Counted from the stretch's first letter, positions 1 to 11,330 are shown. The stretch is 64,000 nucleotides of DNA from Blastobasis lacticolella (GCA_905147135.1 LR990064.1:14216001-14280000); one strand, 5' to 3'. A program made the numbers and translations. Notes: generated by a model from the letters alone, not told the origin.

Positions 1-549
1 CTATCCTCTATGTCCAATGTAAAATCTGCAAATCTGTTGGTAAATTAAATAAATAACTATCTTCGATGCATCGCCTTCATAGCCGATTAAGCAACAGCAC
101 GGCATTGTGAACAGACAGAAAACAAAACGCGTTAACAAGTGAAGGTAAGCCTTTAATCAATATGCCATTGTTTGTTTACTGTACCAGCTCAAATATCAGT
201 TTCACTGCGCGTCGCACGGCGTATATCGGAGCTAGTAAACGAGCGGGCAGTGATTTATCGGATGCGCAAATAACTGCGACTAATATAATTAATTTTATAT
301 TAGGTTAGAATTTATAATAACGCTGACCTGATCATTACAGACCACAGATATTTGATAGCACACTTGATTAAATCAACATCGTAATTATGGAGTATACTGG
401 TGGTAGGTATTGGGAAATCCGGATCGTGTAAATTGTTTGTTACACTAAACATCATCAAACACTACCAGTCTACCAGGACAGATAACAGTTGACAAAAGGT
501 ATGCGGTGCAGGAAGATTACTTACAAGTAAAGATTTCACATAAGCTTAT
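1..549. other. Intergenic DNA, no feature seen
   Basis: AT-rich sequence without a supportable reading frame, RNA gene or recognisable repeat. It ends at the outer edge of the left TIR of the 3-kb transposon. Confidence 0.5.
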
Positions 550-1040
550 TTAGGCCAATCAAATCTTACAAAAAAATGGCTCTAAAACGCAAAGCGCGAT
601 GTAACGCTGCATTTTTGGTATGTTATTTGGACCCCATAAGAGAGTGTGAAACTACATTTTGCAAGCAAAAAAAATTGTGCTTCCTGCGTAATACGTGAAA
701 AACTGCGAAATTTTGGGACTTTTTTCACTTTCTGGTCTAAAAATAAAAAACTATGCATTTTTCGACCAATGAAGCTCAATGGCTTTTAAAGTTCATTATA
801 TTTGCCACTATTTAAGCTCAAACGCAGCTCTACAAAATGTACAGCGACCAAAGATGATCAATTTTTGCGGAAAATTTACAATTTTAAGTTTTGCTCCCGT
901 CCGGAGCAAATTATTGATAAAATCGCTAGTCCTATGATAAAAGTAACTCGAAGAAAGTTGTAGTACATTTAATTTACTTTCATTGAAGTAGAAAACGAAC
1001 TAAGTGAGACTAATAGTTTACTTACAATCTTGAAAATTGT
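550..1040 (+). repeat. Left terminal inverted repeat of the 3-kb transposon
   Basis: Pairs as reverse complement with 3065-3560. Shared landmarks include a GCAAAGCGCGATGTAACGC stretch near the outer end and a GTAGTACATTTAATTT stretch near the inner end. Confidence 0.8.
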
Positions 1041-1118
1041 TTTTTGAAGAATTCTGTGAATACTTTTTTGTGTGAATGGTACCAAAGTACTTATGCTATG
1101 CTTGTTAGAAATTACGTT

Positions 1119-1517
1119 TTAATAATAATAAAATACCATCACAAGGTGCCAATCAGCTTCCGAGACCGTTCTATCAGTCTCAGGGTCCAGTGGAAGATAT
1201 TTGTCAACCTCGCCAATGAATTGCTCGCTTTGATTCGAACGATTTTCAATCTTAAATTTCCTTATGAAAAATGACATATTTTTCCCTATTTTTGCCCATA
1301 CTTCAGCCCCCCCTTTCGGTGTTGCCAATGTGATTTTAAAAATATTGAATTTTTCACGTCGATATTCAACATTGTAAATCGTTCGAATAGAGGCGAGCGA
1401 TTCAATAACTGAACCCAGGGCCGTTTGTATGTTAGTTTGAAGTTGCTTAGTTTTACCAGGGGTTACTGACATTCTACCAAGTTCTATTGAAATCGTAATA
1501 ATGTATTTTTTTGACAT
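1119..1517 (-). CDS. Hypothetical 132-residue ORF inside the long-TIR transposon
   Basis: ATG-started open frame just inside the left TIR. The product is rich in Lys, Ile and Thr and has no motif I recognise. Its position suggests a remnant of the transposon's own gene, but a chance frame in AT-rich DNA is also possible. The last codons run into a TA-rich stretch, so the natural C-terminus may be lost. Confidence 0.25.
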   Translation of the reverse strand: MSKKYIITISIELGRMSVTPGKTKQLQTNIQTALGSVIESLASIRTIYNVEYRREKFNIFKITLATPKGGAEVWAKIGKNMSFFIRKFKIENRSNQSEQFIGEVDKYLPLDPETDRTVSEADWHLVMVFYYY

Positions 1518-2405
1518 TACTTGGCTTTAATGTTGTATCTACATTCATACGACGAGGACATTAGGGCCTTCAAGGAACAAGCCTCTATAAACGAATTCTC
1601 GACACCACTGGCAGGCTAGGTAGAACAGTCCTTAATAAGTACCGCGCCAAGTATGGCGCCTAAAACTAAAAAAAATTATGGTTTCATTCGTCCTATTGCG
1701 GTAGGGACTACCTACCGACGCCGGTTTTCCACCTCCTAGCCCAGCAAATTACTTCCAGCATATCCAGCTAGACTTTGGATCTAAAGGTGACTGCGAAGCC
1801 GCCGTCAACGCCATGAGAACTTTCCTCCAAAGTAATAGTGTTAAAGTCGTACTGAAGGGTGACGTAAAAATGGATTCAACTCCGTCGATAGAGGCGCTTT
1901 GCTTGGTCAAATACGATCTAAGCGGCCGGCCGCTTATAAGTTGATGCGGCAATGCTACTAAAAGCCGAGCAATCTTATATACAAAGGCTACCTCTTGCAA
2001 TCAGTCGGCTGCCAGCAATAGGCGACTCTCGAGAAGCTAAATTCTAAATTTAACGTGTGGTAGTACGACCTACTTAAAACACGGGATCCTACGAGGGGAT
2101 GCGAACACGGTTTTACAGGATTTATAGCTCCTCTCGCGCGAGTTGAGGGTGATATGTGTGCTGTCCGAGGGCTGGTACAATTTCTGCAGCTTTTGACGCA
2201 ATTGCTATTACAATGTCGTCGACAAGGCGTGACTTTACCTTCTAGCCTTTGGCACGAGGTTTTTCTGGAGGTCGAGCTCCCGAAAAATTCCTGTTCCCAG
2301 CGGCTATGGGGCGAGCCTCGTTGCAGATTGGTGCGAAACAATATTTTAAGCGCACCAACCAACTCTGCAGAGCGTGCCCGTTTGCTGGCTGCTGGCCAGA
2401 GTAAA

Positions 2406-2880
2406 TCAGGTCTCTAACTTCAGGCAATGTCTTTTAAAAATATTGGGACACTTCTCGACCGCGTTACGCACTATATCATCCGCCGGGCCTTCACCTCCGC
2501 TGGAGCACCCGCTAAGCTTGAGCCAGGTGGTTTGGCCCGTGATGACGGTAAGAGGACTGAAGGGATGACACTCCTGCCCTGGGAGCTGGGACGACGTTTG
2601 GTCAGGGACGCCACGTGTAGCGATACCCTTGCACAGTTCCATCTTCCAGTAACGGCCCGATGCCGTCTTAACTGAAAGTGCCAAACGGCGCAAGTGTTGG
2701 TTGGAAACCACATATTTACGCCGTTTGGTGTGGAAACCCTTGAATTCTAGTGTCCATGCGCACACTCCCTATTTCGGGAGCTAGCTAAGCGCTTGGTCGA
2801 TATTACTAAAGACCCATAGGGCTGACTTCCACTTCGGACGGGGGACAATACGGCCAGCCTTCCGAGCAGCATTCCTAATA
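2406..2880 (-). pseudogene. Decayed transposon ORF remnant
   Basis: Minus-strand translation reads coherently for about 155 codons, with two stops near 2780-2790. It includes a KRRKYVVSNQHLRRLAL stretch and a TASGRYWKMEL stretch. Composition and position inside the long-TIR element suggest a former TE protein. Downstream (2400-1560) the frame is broken repeatedly. No family can be named from sight. Confidence 0.35.
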
Positions 2881-3064
2881 GTTCTAATACCGTGGACCTT
2901 GGACAATCTTAGTGATTGTTTTATTAAGTTAGTTGTTATTTGTATTATGTCAGATTAGTATTCATAGTTTGTATTATGTCTGATTAGTATTCATAATATG
3001 TATAATTGTTATTCCTACCTTAATAAATACTTTATTTTTCAAAAATACATTTTTACGTTCTCCT

Positions 3065-3560
3065 CGTTTTTTAAAGATTGTGAATGAACCATTAGTCTCA
3101 CATAGTTCGTTCTGTACATCATTTAAAGCAAATTAAATGTACTACAACTCCCTTTTAATTTTTTTATAATAGAACTAGCAATTTTACCAATAATTTGCTC
3201 CGGAAAGGAGCAAAACCTAAAATTTAAGATTTTCGGGAAAAATTGACCATCTTTAAAGAGTCATAACTTGGTTGCTATACGCTTAATAGAGCTGTGTTTG
3301 GGCTTAAATCCTTGCAAATTTAATCAATTTTAAAAGCTATTCAGCTTTGTTCGTCGAAAAATGCATAGTTTTTGAGTTTTAGACCTGAAAGTGAAAAAAG
3401 TCCCAAAATTTCGCAGTTTTTCACGTATTACACAGGAAGCACAATTTTTTTTTGCTTGCAAAATGTAGTTTCACACTCTCTTAAGGGGTCCAAATAACAT
3501 ACCGAAAATGCAGCGTTACATCGCGCTTTGCGTTTTAGATGTAAGATTTGACTGGCCTAA
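3065..3560 (-). repeat. Right terminal inverted repeat of the 3-kb transposon
   Basis: Reverse complement of 550-1040, diverged by scattered substitutions and short indels. The divergence between arms suggests an old insertion. Confidence 0.8.
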
Positions 3561-3649
3561 TTCAACCACAATCAAATTTATAAAATATAAATTTTATCTC
3601 TTTTAATTGCCAAAAAGGAGGGTAGGAAAGGAAACACACAGTGACACAT

Positions 3650-3795
3650 TCACCACCCCAGGGCCGGAGCACACCCGACACCCGGAGCACACCCGACACG
3701 CCGACTACGGCCGGACCGTGCCCGACAATACCAGCCATAGCCGGGCAGTGTCCGACAATACCAGACAGATCCAACAGTGCCCGACAATGCCAGGC
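3650..3795 (+). repeat. Degenerate GC-rich minisatellite
   Basis: Irregular repeats of a CCGACAATACCAG / CCCGGAGCACACCCGACAC type, unit about 13-22 bp, abutting the right TIR. No reading frame is implied. Confidence 0.55.
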
Positions 3796-3959
3796 TGAGC
3801 CCGATCGCGCCCGACCATCTTGTCTTCAATATCCTAGTTGTTTGTGTGAGAGCCTGAAGTTCGCCTTGACCATGATCTAGAATTTAGCTGATCCTTCCGC
3901 CGCCTTGTACCAATGACTTTTTCTGAGATTTGTACATTTAGTTGAACATTAATCAATGC

Positions 3960-4175
3960 TCACACAGTGAGGAAAAATATAGTGATGAAACCTGCACATT
4001 CACAGCCCGAATGTATAACCATGATCAAATCTAGTCAGGTTCCCTTTTTTAAAAGGGTCACGAAGGTCATACTGTCATCGCTCCGCTATAATTACCTGAT
4101 CTGCCAAATCCTGAATTATAGTCAAGGAGGACCCCGAGCCCTTACGCGCGAGATCACAACCGGGATATTGACGCC
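3960..4175 (+). repeat. SINE A (tRNA-derived), 3' portion
   Basis: Matches the body and tail of the SINE family found complete at 13686-14045. It has the GATGAAACCTGCACATTCA box, the GTCAGGTTCCC box and the ATTACCTGATCTGCCAAATCC box, ending near ACGCCAAGAT. The tRNA-like head is missing. Confidence 0.75.
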
Positions 4176-4181
4176 AAGATT

Positions 4182-4325
4182 TTTTTTTATGTTATACGGC
4201 AGACAAACAGGCAAGCGGGCCACCTGATGGTGCGTGGTCACCGCCGCCTATGGACATCAGCAACACCAGGGGAGTCACTGATGCGTTGCCCGCCTCTGAA
4301 GAGACCTCTAATATACCTCTTGATT
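4182..4325 (-). repeat. Repeat B-type LINE 3' tail, minus strand
   Basis: Carries the GCCACCTGATGG / CCGCCGCCTATGGACATCAGC signature seen at 14650-14870 and 23700-23740, in reverse orientation with the poly(A) end at 4182. Confidence 0.65.
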
Positions 4326-4633
4326 GTGATTAAATAAAATAGCTACTCAATACATTTCGAATTTCACCACGATTCCATAGCTGAACGCTGACAGTTGGGA
4401 AGTTTGGAAGTACGTATACTGTGTCGGTTTGTTTGCAATAAAAAATCCATGCCTCGTATACAATTAACCGAATTACATCCGGGGCAAATGTTTGATCGCG
4501 GCGCGCTCGCCGCTTGTAATCATAAAACCATTTGGGATGATCGTACGCAGTGTCCGGTAGGATGGGGAGCTGGGTAGCGGACTCGCGAGAAACAATTATT
4601 TCGCCTATATTAAGCATTAGGTAAGAAGGTAGA
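4326..4633. other. Unassigned repeat debris
   Basis: No supportable gene. The segment 4549-4600 (GTGTCCGG..GGATGGGGAGC) recurs at 5048-5107, so parts of an older repeat flank the 4.6-5.0 kb insertions. Confidence 0.3.
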
Positions 4634-4883
4634 CCGTGTGGTATCCGACAGAGTAGAATAGCACCAACCCCTTACACTCGTGGGTGTCGTACGACTATTG
4701 TTTTCGAGGCAAAAGATCTAAGAATCTCCATAGGCTGGAAAACGAGTTTTCCGTTGTTATATTTATAACACAGCGATCTCCAACCCGCCTGCCAAGCGTG
4801 GAGATTATGACAATAACCTCCCCTTTCGTGGGAGAGGCCCTTAGTCCTGCAGTGGATTGTAATGGGCTGTGATGATGAAGCAT
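4634..4883 (+). repeat. Repeat C (~255 bp, RTE-like tail ending in GATGAT)
   Basis: Contains the family landmarks AGCACCAACCCCTTACACTC, CAACCCGCCTGCCAAGCGTG and CCTTTCGTGGGAGAGGCCC, and ends in GTGATGATGA. Other copies are at 13321, 23255, 42778, 47180, 47668 and 53622. Short (GAT)n ends are typical of RTE-clade LINEs and the SINEs they mobilise; the link is inference. Confidence 0.7.
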
Positions 4884-4886
4884 TAG

Positions 4887-4998
4887 GTGCTGTCCTAATT
4901 GGCAACGGTCGTGCGACGGGTGGTTTTAATGTCTCCTATTTGTGTGGCGACATCCATCGTACGACCATGGTCGCACGACAGTTGCTAATAAGCACAGC
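4887..4998. mobile_element. MITE with GTGCTGTCC..GGACAGC-type TIRs
   Basis: Left end CTGTCCTAATTGGCAACGG with GTCGTGCGAC; right end GTCGCACGAC then GTTGCTAATAAGCACAGC in inverse orientation. A second, interrupted copy lies at 50727-51200. Short and non-coding. Confidence 0.65.
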
Positions 4999-5396
4999 GC
5001 CTTATCAGCGAGGAATATAGGCTAGTACCATCATCGTGCGATAGTGTCGTGTGGGATGGGGAGCCGGGCAGCGGACTTGAAAGCGAGCAAAAATTATTTT
5101 ACTTATAGAATGGCCGTAGATTTTTTTTTTAATAAATCCAATAAATAAAACCAAGATATCAACAATTTAGGGAAATATAAAGTAGTGCTCTAGTGAGAGC
5201 ACAGAGATACAGATATACAGAGACACAGGTAAACGTTGTACGTAAATAAAAAAGAAATGTTAATGTTTCATGACTCTCGTGGTTTTTCACTGCACTTTCA
5301 TGATTTCAATACACATATTATCGGATTTATATTCATATTCATTTATTATAGTAATGTACATACATCATCATCATATAGGTATTTCATTGAGATTTG

Positions 5397-5516
5397 TTAC
5401 CACGATTAGTATTGTTTTTACCTCGATATTTCGATGCGTCATGGTCACGAGTAGACGAGTCGTCGTCTTGAAACTGCGTCAAAATATCGAGGTAAAAACA
5501 TTACTAACCGTGGTAA
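5397..5516. repeat. Fold-back repeat E with 41-bp arms
   Basis: Arms at 5397-5437 and 5476-5516 are near-perfect inverse copies built around TTTTTACCTCGATATTT. The centre carries CATGGTCACGAGTAGACGAG. Half copies occur at 5836-5925, 39150-39240, 42655-42760 and 46690-46770. Confidence 0.7.
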
Positions 5517-5835
5517 TAAACTATAACATATAACCAAATAGATAATATGTGTGATGAAAGTGTAGATATAAACGCCCTTGTAACACTCACTTGTAACATT
5601 AGCGAAGTGGGTCGTCGTCTGCGAGAAAATGGATTTGGTCCATGTTCTGGGGTCCTACCTCGTGCAGCGGATTTCTTTGGCAATACAGCGCGGCAATGCA
5701 GCTTCAATAATGGGCACTTTTGAGCGTGGCACTATTTGGGGAGGACTATTCGAATGGTTTTCAACTTTATTTGACATCAAATTATATTGCTGGATTCTTT
5801 TTCCTCCATTTCTTTGACGTTCATTAATTACCCTC

Positions 5836-5925
5836 AATGGTCACGAGTAGACGAGTCGTCGTCTTGCAACTGCGTCGAAATTTCGAGGTAAAAACATTAC
5901 TAACCGTAGTAATAAACCCGATAAT
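5836..5925 (+). repeat. Repeat E, half copy
   Basis: Holds the GGTCACGAGTAGACGAGTCG centre and the right arm of repeat E, with the left arm missing. The region 5530-5835 between the two copies shows nothing supportable. Confidence 0.6.
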
Positions 5926-6823
5926 ATGTGTGATGAAAATGTAGATATAAACGTTCTTATAAGTATAACACTCCTCTTTTATTACAAACTTTTATTTAAC
6001 TTGCACTATTCGTATGTAAGTTGTCCGTCAAAATTTGCAAACCATATTTGGAGCATTTGTTCATATCCGATTGAGCTGAAATTTCGCATACACCTTTAGT
6101 TCTGGTGACAATACACAATATTGTAATAGTTTCAATATGGCCGCCGCTCCAAGATGGCGGAATACATGTTTTTTCTTTTTTATTCACGTTATTATTTTTT
6201 GTTACGTTTTTATTTAAATAAATGCTTGTTTTAAAATGTATATATTTTCATTTATGTGTAACTCACCATTCTAAGCGCCCGAGTGTCACTGAAATTGACC
6301 TTTTAAGATATTAAAAGGAGATTATTCAGGGGAAACAATTTTATGAATTCCCTCTGTCTCTTTACTTGACTATTGACATTACGGGGCTTGTAGGCCTTAT
6401 TATGCTTACCTACGTAAAGTACAGTCGGCTGCAGAACCAATGGATCCTCCTACCATTCATTTAATGTATTTAATTATTTATTTCACAGTTTATTAGTTGT
6501 GCCACTGCCGCTCGGATTTGGTTTTATATTCTACTTTCTGGATCACTCTGCTTTATTTTTTCTCTTTTCAAATACAGCAAGGGCGCTATCGTTTGTTTAC
6601 AAATGTGTCTTTGACAACCAAATTGATTGTCAAGCTTATGTTTGACACTCATTTTACCCAAGAGAGCCGCTTTCCTCAGCCATTAAGGTAGCTCACTTCC
6701 CAATCTTTTCGTATATACTGAATTGAGTAAAGGGAGTTCATCCTGCCACCTTGCAACCAAATTTATAGCGAAGTGCGGTTCTAAAAGAACTTACTCATGC
6801 ACACTAAGGTTGTGAAATTATCT
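5926..6823. other. Intergenic DNA without a recognised feature
   Basis: No convincing ORF or repeat. At 6137-6161 there is a close inverted pair of ATGGCCGCC / AAGATGGCGG sites, which resemble YY1/Pho-type motifs; function is not claimed. Confidence 0.35.
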
Positions 6824-7012
6824 CTATGGAGAGTTTCAACACTAGAGAGTAGAGGATCAATATGGAGTTCTTCAAGAGATGGGTAAAAAGGTTTTTACAG
6901 GGTATGCAAGACGTTAGTGTCACCCTAGTCAAATAAACGTCCATAGGCTGCGGTAACAGCTTACCATCAGGCAGACCACAAGGTTGTTTGGCACCACAAT
7001 GGTATACAAAAT
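6824..7012 (+). repeat. Repeat F, LINE 3' tail
   Basis: Shares GAGTTCT.. / GGGTAAAAAGGTTTTTACAGGG / AACGTCCATAGGCTGCGG / TTACCATCAGGCAGA landmarks with 36835-36998 (plus) and 27738-27960 (minus). Likely the 5'-truncated 3' end of a LINE. Confidence 0.55.
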
Positions 7013-7639
7013 TAAACAGAAGCGTATTGCATAGAACATACAAAATTTGCTCGCTACGAAGTTGCTTCCAAAGGCCCGATACAACTCGAAATATCACAAA
7101 GTAAAAGCGCATCGAATTCTTTTCCGAGGAAATTCGTACACACCATAGGTACTAGTGAACACATTTAGGGCAAAACCGTGAACGTGATAAAATATACACG
7201 CGAAAAACATAAAAGAAAACAAGATATATTGTCTAGCTAGGCCATCAAAGGCGAAGGATAAGCGTGGCCGCGGGGCGAGCCTACCTATCGCGTTGGGTCA
7301 AAGGATATACGTTTTCGGTTAATAGAGATGTTCAGCAGTACAGTTTTGTGGCGAATTTTAGACTAGAAACCAGAAAGAAGTGTGTTTGCGGCAGGGATTT
7401 ATTTATGTCAGCGGATATGTAAAGGTGCGTTCAAAGGAGACAGTCTAGTTTTTTCCTGACCACCAGCCGGCATAATGAGAGTTGTAATGGATAAAGCTTA
7501 TAAAACGTAATGTCCTCTCGTAATTATTTAAATTCTTTAGCTAGCCAATTTCTTTATATTAATGTTAAAAATATTACTAATTTGCTATGAAACGAACGCA
7601 TTCTTGGCATGAAATTATGAACGCACCCGAAAAAAGCTA

Positions 7640-7764
7640 TGGATGCACAAACTTATCTGACCCGGTGGCCAAAACTGGAATCAAGTGTCGCCATTTTGAA
7701 ATGTCATGTCAATGCCATTAACAGCGACGCTGTCACTGGGTCAGATTAAGTTTGTGACACTGCA
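7640..7764 (+). mobile_element. TA-flanked MITE (Tc1/mariner-like), 125 bp
   Basis: Left end TGGATGCACAAACTTATCTGACCC, right end GGGTCAGATTAAGTTTGTGACACTGCA in inverse; the flanks are TA on both sides (7638-7639, 7765-7766). Copies: 11217-11330 (inverted, diverged) and 42162-42241. TA duplication is typical of the Tc1/mariner superfamily. Confidence 0.7.
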
Positions 7765-7837
7765 TAGACATACAGGTAAAAAAATTCTAGGTTCGGACAT
7801 TGACAATGACAGGCATGTCATTGTCTTTGTCATATAT

Positions 7838-10800
7838 TATATTTATATTTATATTTATTTATTATCTCATTTTACAGCCTATATTTCATTATCAATATTT
7901 TAGTAATTTATATAAATCTATAAAAGAGATCGTCAATTCTGGTTATAAAAACATTTAAGTTATGTATACAATCGGAACAGGCGTACATTTACTTACATCG
8001 TGGAAAGTTAACTAAATAAATAATAATATTAGGAAACAATAATCCTAATGTCATGAGATTATAATAAAATACAATACAATGCAAAAATTACACAGTGGTA
8101 GATAATTAGAACAATGTCAATTACAATAATTTAAAATAAAAATGTCAATAAACAAATATTACCATAGGTAATTTATCAATATGTATATGAAATGTCAAAT
8201 ATAATGTGTAATGTAAATTAATTGAAAATATGTATATGAATTAGAAGAACATGTCAATGAATAATAGCAGATTAATGTCAAACAATGAAAATAATTTAAA
8301 TAGTAATGTCAAAAGGTAGTTACAATTAATTTTCAATGTCATAGTTCTTAAATTCATTTACGGAATAAAATGCATTATCCAACAAAAAGCTTCTCAGCCG
8401 GCTCGCAAACGTTTCGTCAGTCTGTGCGGTTTTAATTGACTCTGGTAAGTGTTCATACAACGTAGGGCCTATTATGCGCGGATTTTTCTCTGCGAGTGCG
8501 GTTCGATGTCGAACGCCCGCCAGTCGTCCTGCGCCTCGCAGACCGTGCCCTCCGTCCGTGCGACGTTCAAAACTCCCAAGATTGGACCGTACGTACATTA
8601 ATACGTTATATAAATATATAGAATAGACCGTCATAATACGGTGCTTTTTAAAGAGTGGTCTGCATGAGTCTCTTGGCTTCGCGTGTTCTATTGTCCTAAA
8701 AGCTCTCTTCTGTAGGATGTGTACACGACCGGAGTCTGTGGAATCACCCCACAGAATCGTGCCGTAGGACAGGAGAGAGTGGAAATACGCGAAGTAGGCC
8801 TGTCGCAGCACATTTGTCAACACAGTAGGACGGAGCTTGCGTAGCGCGTAAGCAGCACTACTGAGTCGGTCACACAGTCCCTCAACGTGAGTCGTCCAAT
8901 TTAGTTTAGTGTCCAACGTCAGACCAAGAAACTTACATTCATCACAGCTGGGGATGGGTGCGGTTAGTTTATACCGGGAGACTGCTCTCCCTGTGAATAA
9001 AATTACGTTGGATTTCGACTCATTCAGTACAAGTCCGTTGCATGCAAACCACTGCTTTAATTGATCGCAAAGGACAATAATCTTAGAATTGAGCTCGTCG
9101 CACGAACGGGCGCACACCACTGCTGTCGTATCATCAGCAAAGAGGGTCAATAGACCTTCTGTGATAGCGGATGGAAGATCGTTCATGAAGGCCAAGAATA
9201 ATGTATTCCCGAGAGCTGACCCCTGAGGGATACCGATAGCAATGTCATCAGTGGTGGATCTGTACTTACGGCCATTGGATGATACCTCGACGGTTTGTTT
9301 CCTATCCAAAAGAAATGATTGTATCAGGTCGTGTGAAACGCCTGTTATCCCATACACTTTTAGCTTTTTAAGTAACAAATCGTGTGGGATGACGTCAAAG
9401 GCCCTTGAGAGATCACAGAAAATACCAGCTGTTTTATATTTATCGTCAAGTCCAGTGATTATGCAATCAACGACCTGTTGTGCTGCCGTTATTGTTGATT
9501 TGTGTTTTCGATACGCGTACTGTCTGTCAGTCAGTAGGTCATTTTGTTCAAAGTGCTCCATTAAAAGTGTCGATAAAATCGATTCAACAATTTTTGAGAG
9601 GCTCGGGACTATTGTTATAGGTCTATAATTCTCAACTCTGTCTTTATCTCCCTTTCCTTTATAAATAGGGCAAACACGTGTACTTTTTAGTACATTTGGG
9701 TACACACCCAACTTAAACATTTATTTTATTAAAACCACCAACAGATCCGCTACAATAGGCCATACTGACAGCAGGATGTTGGTGGATATGTCATATAGAT
9801 CTAATGTACCACCCCTCTTCGCCATGGACCTAATGACTTTGTCGACCGTTCCACGCGAGACGGGTGGTAGACAGAATTGGGGAACATTAAGGGATGCCGC
9901 ATATTTTTGCGTAAACTTCATTGCCTCATTTTCATTATTTTGTAGCGAGTATTTTAAGGCAATGTTAATAAAATAATCGTTAAATTTATTCGCAATTTTA
10001 TCAGCTGATAGATTAGTCCTGTCCTCAGTAATATTAATTGAATGTTGGTTTGTTTGCTTATACATAGACTCATCCTTTATTATCTGCCAAATTTCTTTTG
10101 AAGTATTTTTAGCACCTTGTAGACGTAGATCCGTGTAACGTTTTTTATCGCGTAAGCTAGTGGATTTGACTAGCTCCCGGTAGAAATCAACGCATTGACG
10201 GATCTTATCGCAGGCCGGGAATCTTCGATTAATCTCACAAAAGCCCTCGAAGCCATCTATGAACGTAAAGAGTTCCTCACTTACCCAGGGAATATTATTT
10301 TTCTTTTTAATTGAAATGTTTTTGTATGGGAAATGGATGTCAATGTATGATGTCAAAATATTAAATAATTTATTAAATTTCGAATTAATGTCAATATTTT
10401 TATTATTAATGAATGTCCAATCATAATTGTTAATGTCCATATAGAAAGATGAGATCGAATCTTTGGTATACAGTCGTCGTCTTTCGTGCAAATTAGGAGG
10501 TCTAGCTGTTTTAATGCTCTCACCTACGCATAGCCTAAAGAGCTGTGCGCTATGATCGCTTATTGCCGTGTCCACGGGCCGTGCGGTGATACACTTATCT
10601 CCGCGGCCCACGAGCCCGCAATCAATGGATGTACAACAACCAGTACCTGCATCGATCCTAGTTGGAAAGTTGACACAATTTCGTATGCAATAGGAGTTTA
10701 ATAAGTCATCCATTTTACGCCGTAGGTTATTGTTCGTGAGGTAATCCACGTTTGCGTCGCCGACGATGAGAAACCTTTTATTTTCGTCTATAAGTTTCAT

Positions 10801-11060
10801 AATTAACAATTCGAATGCATTTAAAAATAGATCAAAATCACACAGTCCCGTTCTGTATAACCCTATCAATATTAATTTGGATTCCAATAGCTCGATTACA
10901 CTAAATTCGCATTGATATTCAACCGCTAGGTTCTGTAGATCATTCCGGACACGAATACACATGCACTGCCACTAATGACGAATGAAACTGCATACTCCGT
11001 TAGGAAGACCTGCCCTGTGGTTGTGATTTCGAAGGCGATGATAGGCTGTGAGCGAGTTAA
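7838..11060 (-). mobile_element. Daphne/CR1-group non-LTR retrotransposon, 5'-truncated
   Basis: A minus-strand LINE. The 5' end is lost within the endonuclease domain near 10980-11060; the coding region runs 10962-8326; the 3' UTR occupies 8325-7838 and ends in a (TAAATA)n-like tail at 7838-7865. The UTR carries at least eight copies of TGACATT on the transcript strand. 5' truncation with a simple-repeat tail is the usual outcome of target-primed reverse transcription. Clade placement (Daphne or another CR1/Jockey-group lineage) rests on the look of the EN and RT motifs only. Confidence 0.75.
8326..10962 (-). pseudogene. LINE ORF2: endonuclease + reverse transcriptase with one in-frame stop
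   Basis: The frame reads through from an apurinic-type (EEP) endonuclease to an RT and is broken only by a TAA at 9721-9723, immediately followed in the same frame by ATG at 9720. EN motifs: GDANVD (about residue 68 of the upstream part) and SDHSAQ (135). RT motifs after the stop: NYRPI (31), FCDLSRAFD with catalytic Asp (101), GIPQGSALG (163) and FADD (194), then a complete thumb and C-terminus. The N-terminus of EN is missing; a frameshift near 10950-10965 separates it from a short open stretch upstream. The upstream ATG at 10962 is internal, not a true start. A recent nonsense mutation is the simplest reading. Confidence 0.85.
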
Positions 11061-11115
11061 TTAGCCATAATAATATGTATTATGATGCTGGGGAATTCTA
11101 GTTATTATTTTATGG

Positions 11116-11170
11116 TTCTTTTTGGCCACATCCGTAGGCCATTTTATGTATCAAAAGGTGTGTGTCACGC
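11116..11170 (+). repeat. Direct repeat, first copy
   Basis: GGCCACATCCGTAGGCCATTT then ATCAAAAGGTGTGTGTCACGC; the related copy is at 11517-11572. The two are about 400 bp apart, possibly a local duplication or fragments of one TE. Confidence 0.5.
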
Positions 11171-11216
11171 ATTGTACGCATTTTTGCCGTTGTACCCCTT
11201 AAAAGGAGTTTTCTTA

Positions 11217-11330
11217 CAGAGCCATAACGTTGTCAGACCATGTGACAGCGTCGCTGTTGTTGGCATTGGCATGATATTTCAAAATGACGAGACTTAATTC
11301 CAGTTTTGTCCATTATGTCAGATATGTTTT
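11217..11330 (-). mobile_element. TA-flanked MITE, inverted copy of 7640-7764
   Basis: Reverse complement of the 7.6-kb MITE, including AACAGCGACGCTGTCAC and GACAAAACTGGAATTAAG landmarks. TA occurs at both edges (11215-11216, 11331-11332). More diverged than the 7.6-kb copy. Confidence 0.65.

Larger units (their letters stand above)
550..3560. mobile_element. DNA transposon with long (~490 bp) terminal inverted repeats
   Basis: The block 550-1040 reappears as its reverse complement at 3065-3560, with indels and substitutions. The outer end reads TTAGGCCA on both sides, followed by a TCAAATCTTAC stretch. About 2 kb lies between the arms and holds decayed minus-strand reading frames. Long TIRs around a short, broken interior suggest an internally deleted derivative of a larger DNA transposon or a fold-back element. 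I could not assign a superfamily, and no clean target-site duplication is visible. Confidence 0.75.

Noticed and set aside
6130..6165. YY1/Pho regulatory site pair
   Set aside because: Short motifs only, no gene next to it; kept as a remark, not a feature.
9242..9628. 128-codon plus-strand frame
   Set aside because: Antisense shadow of the LINE RT.
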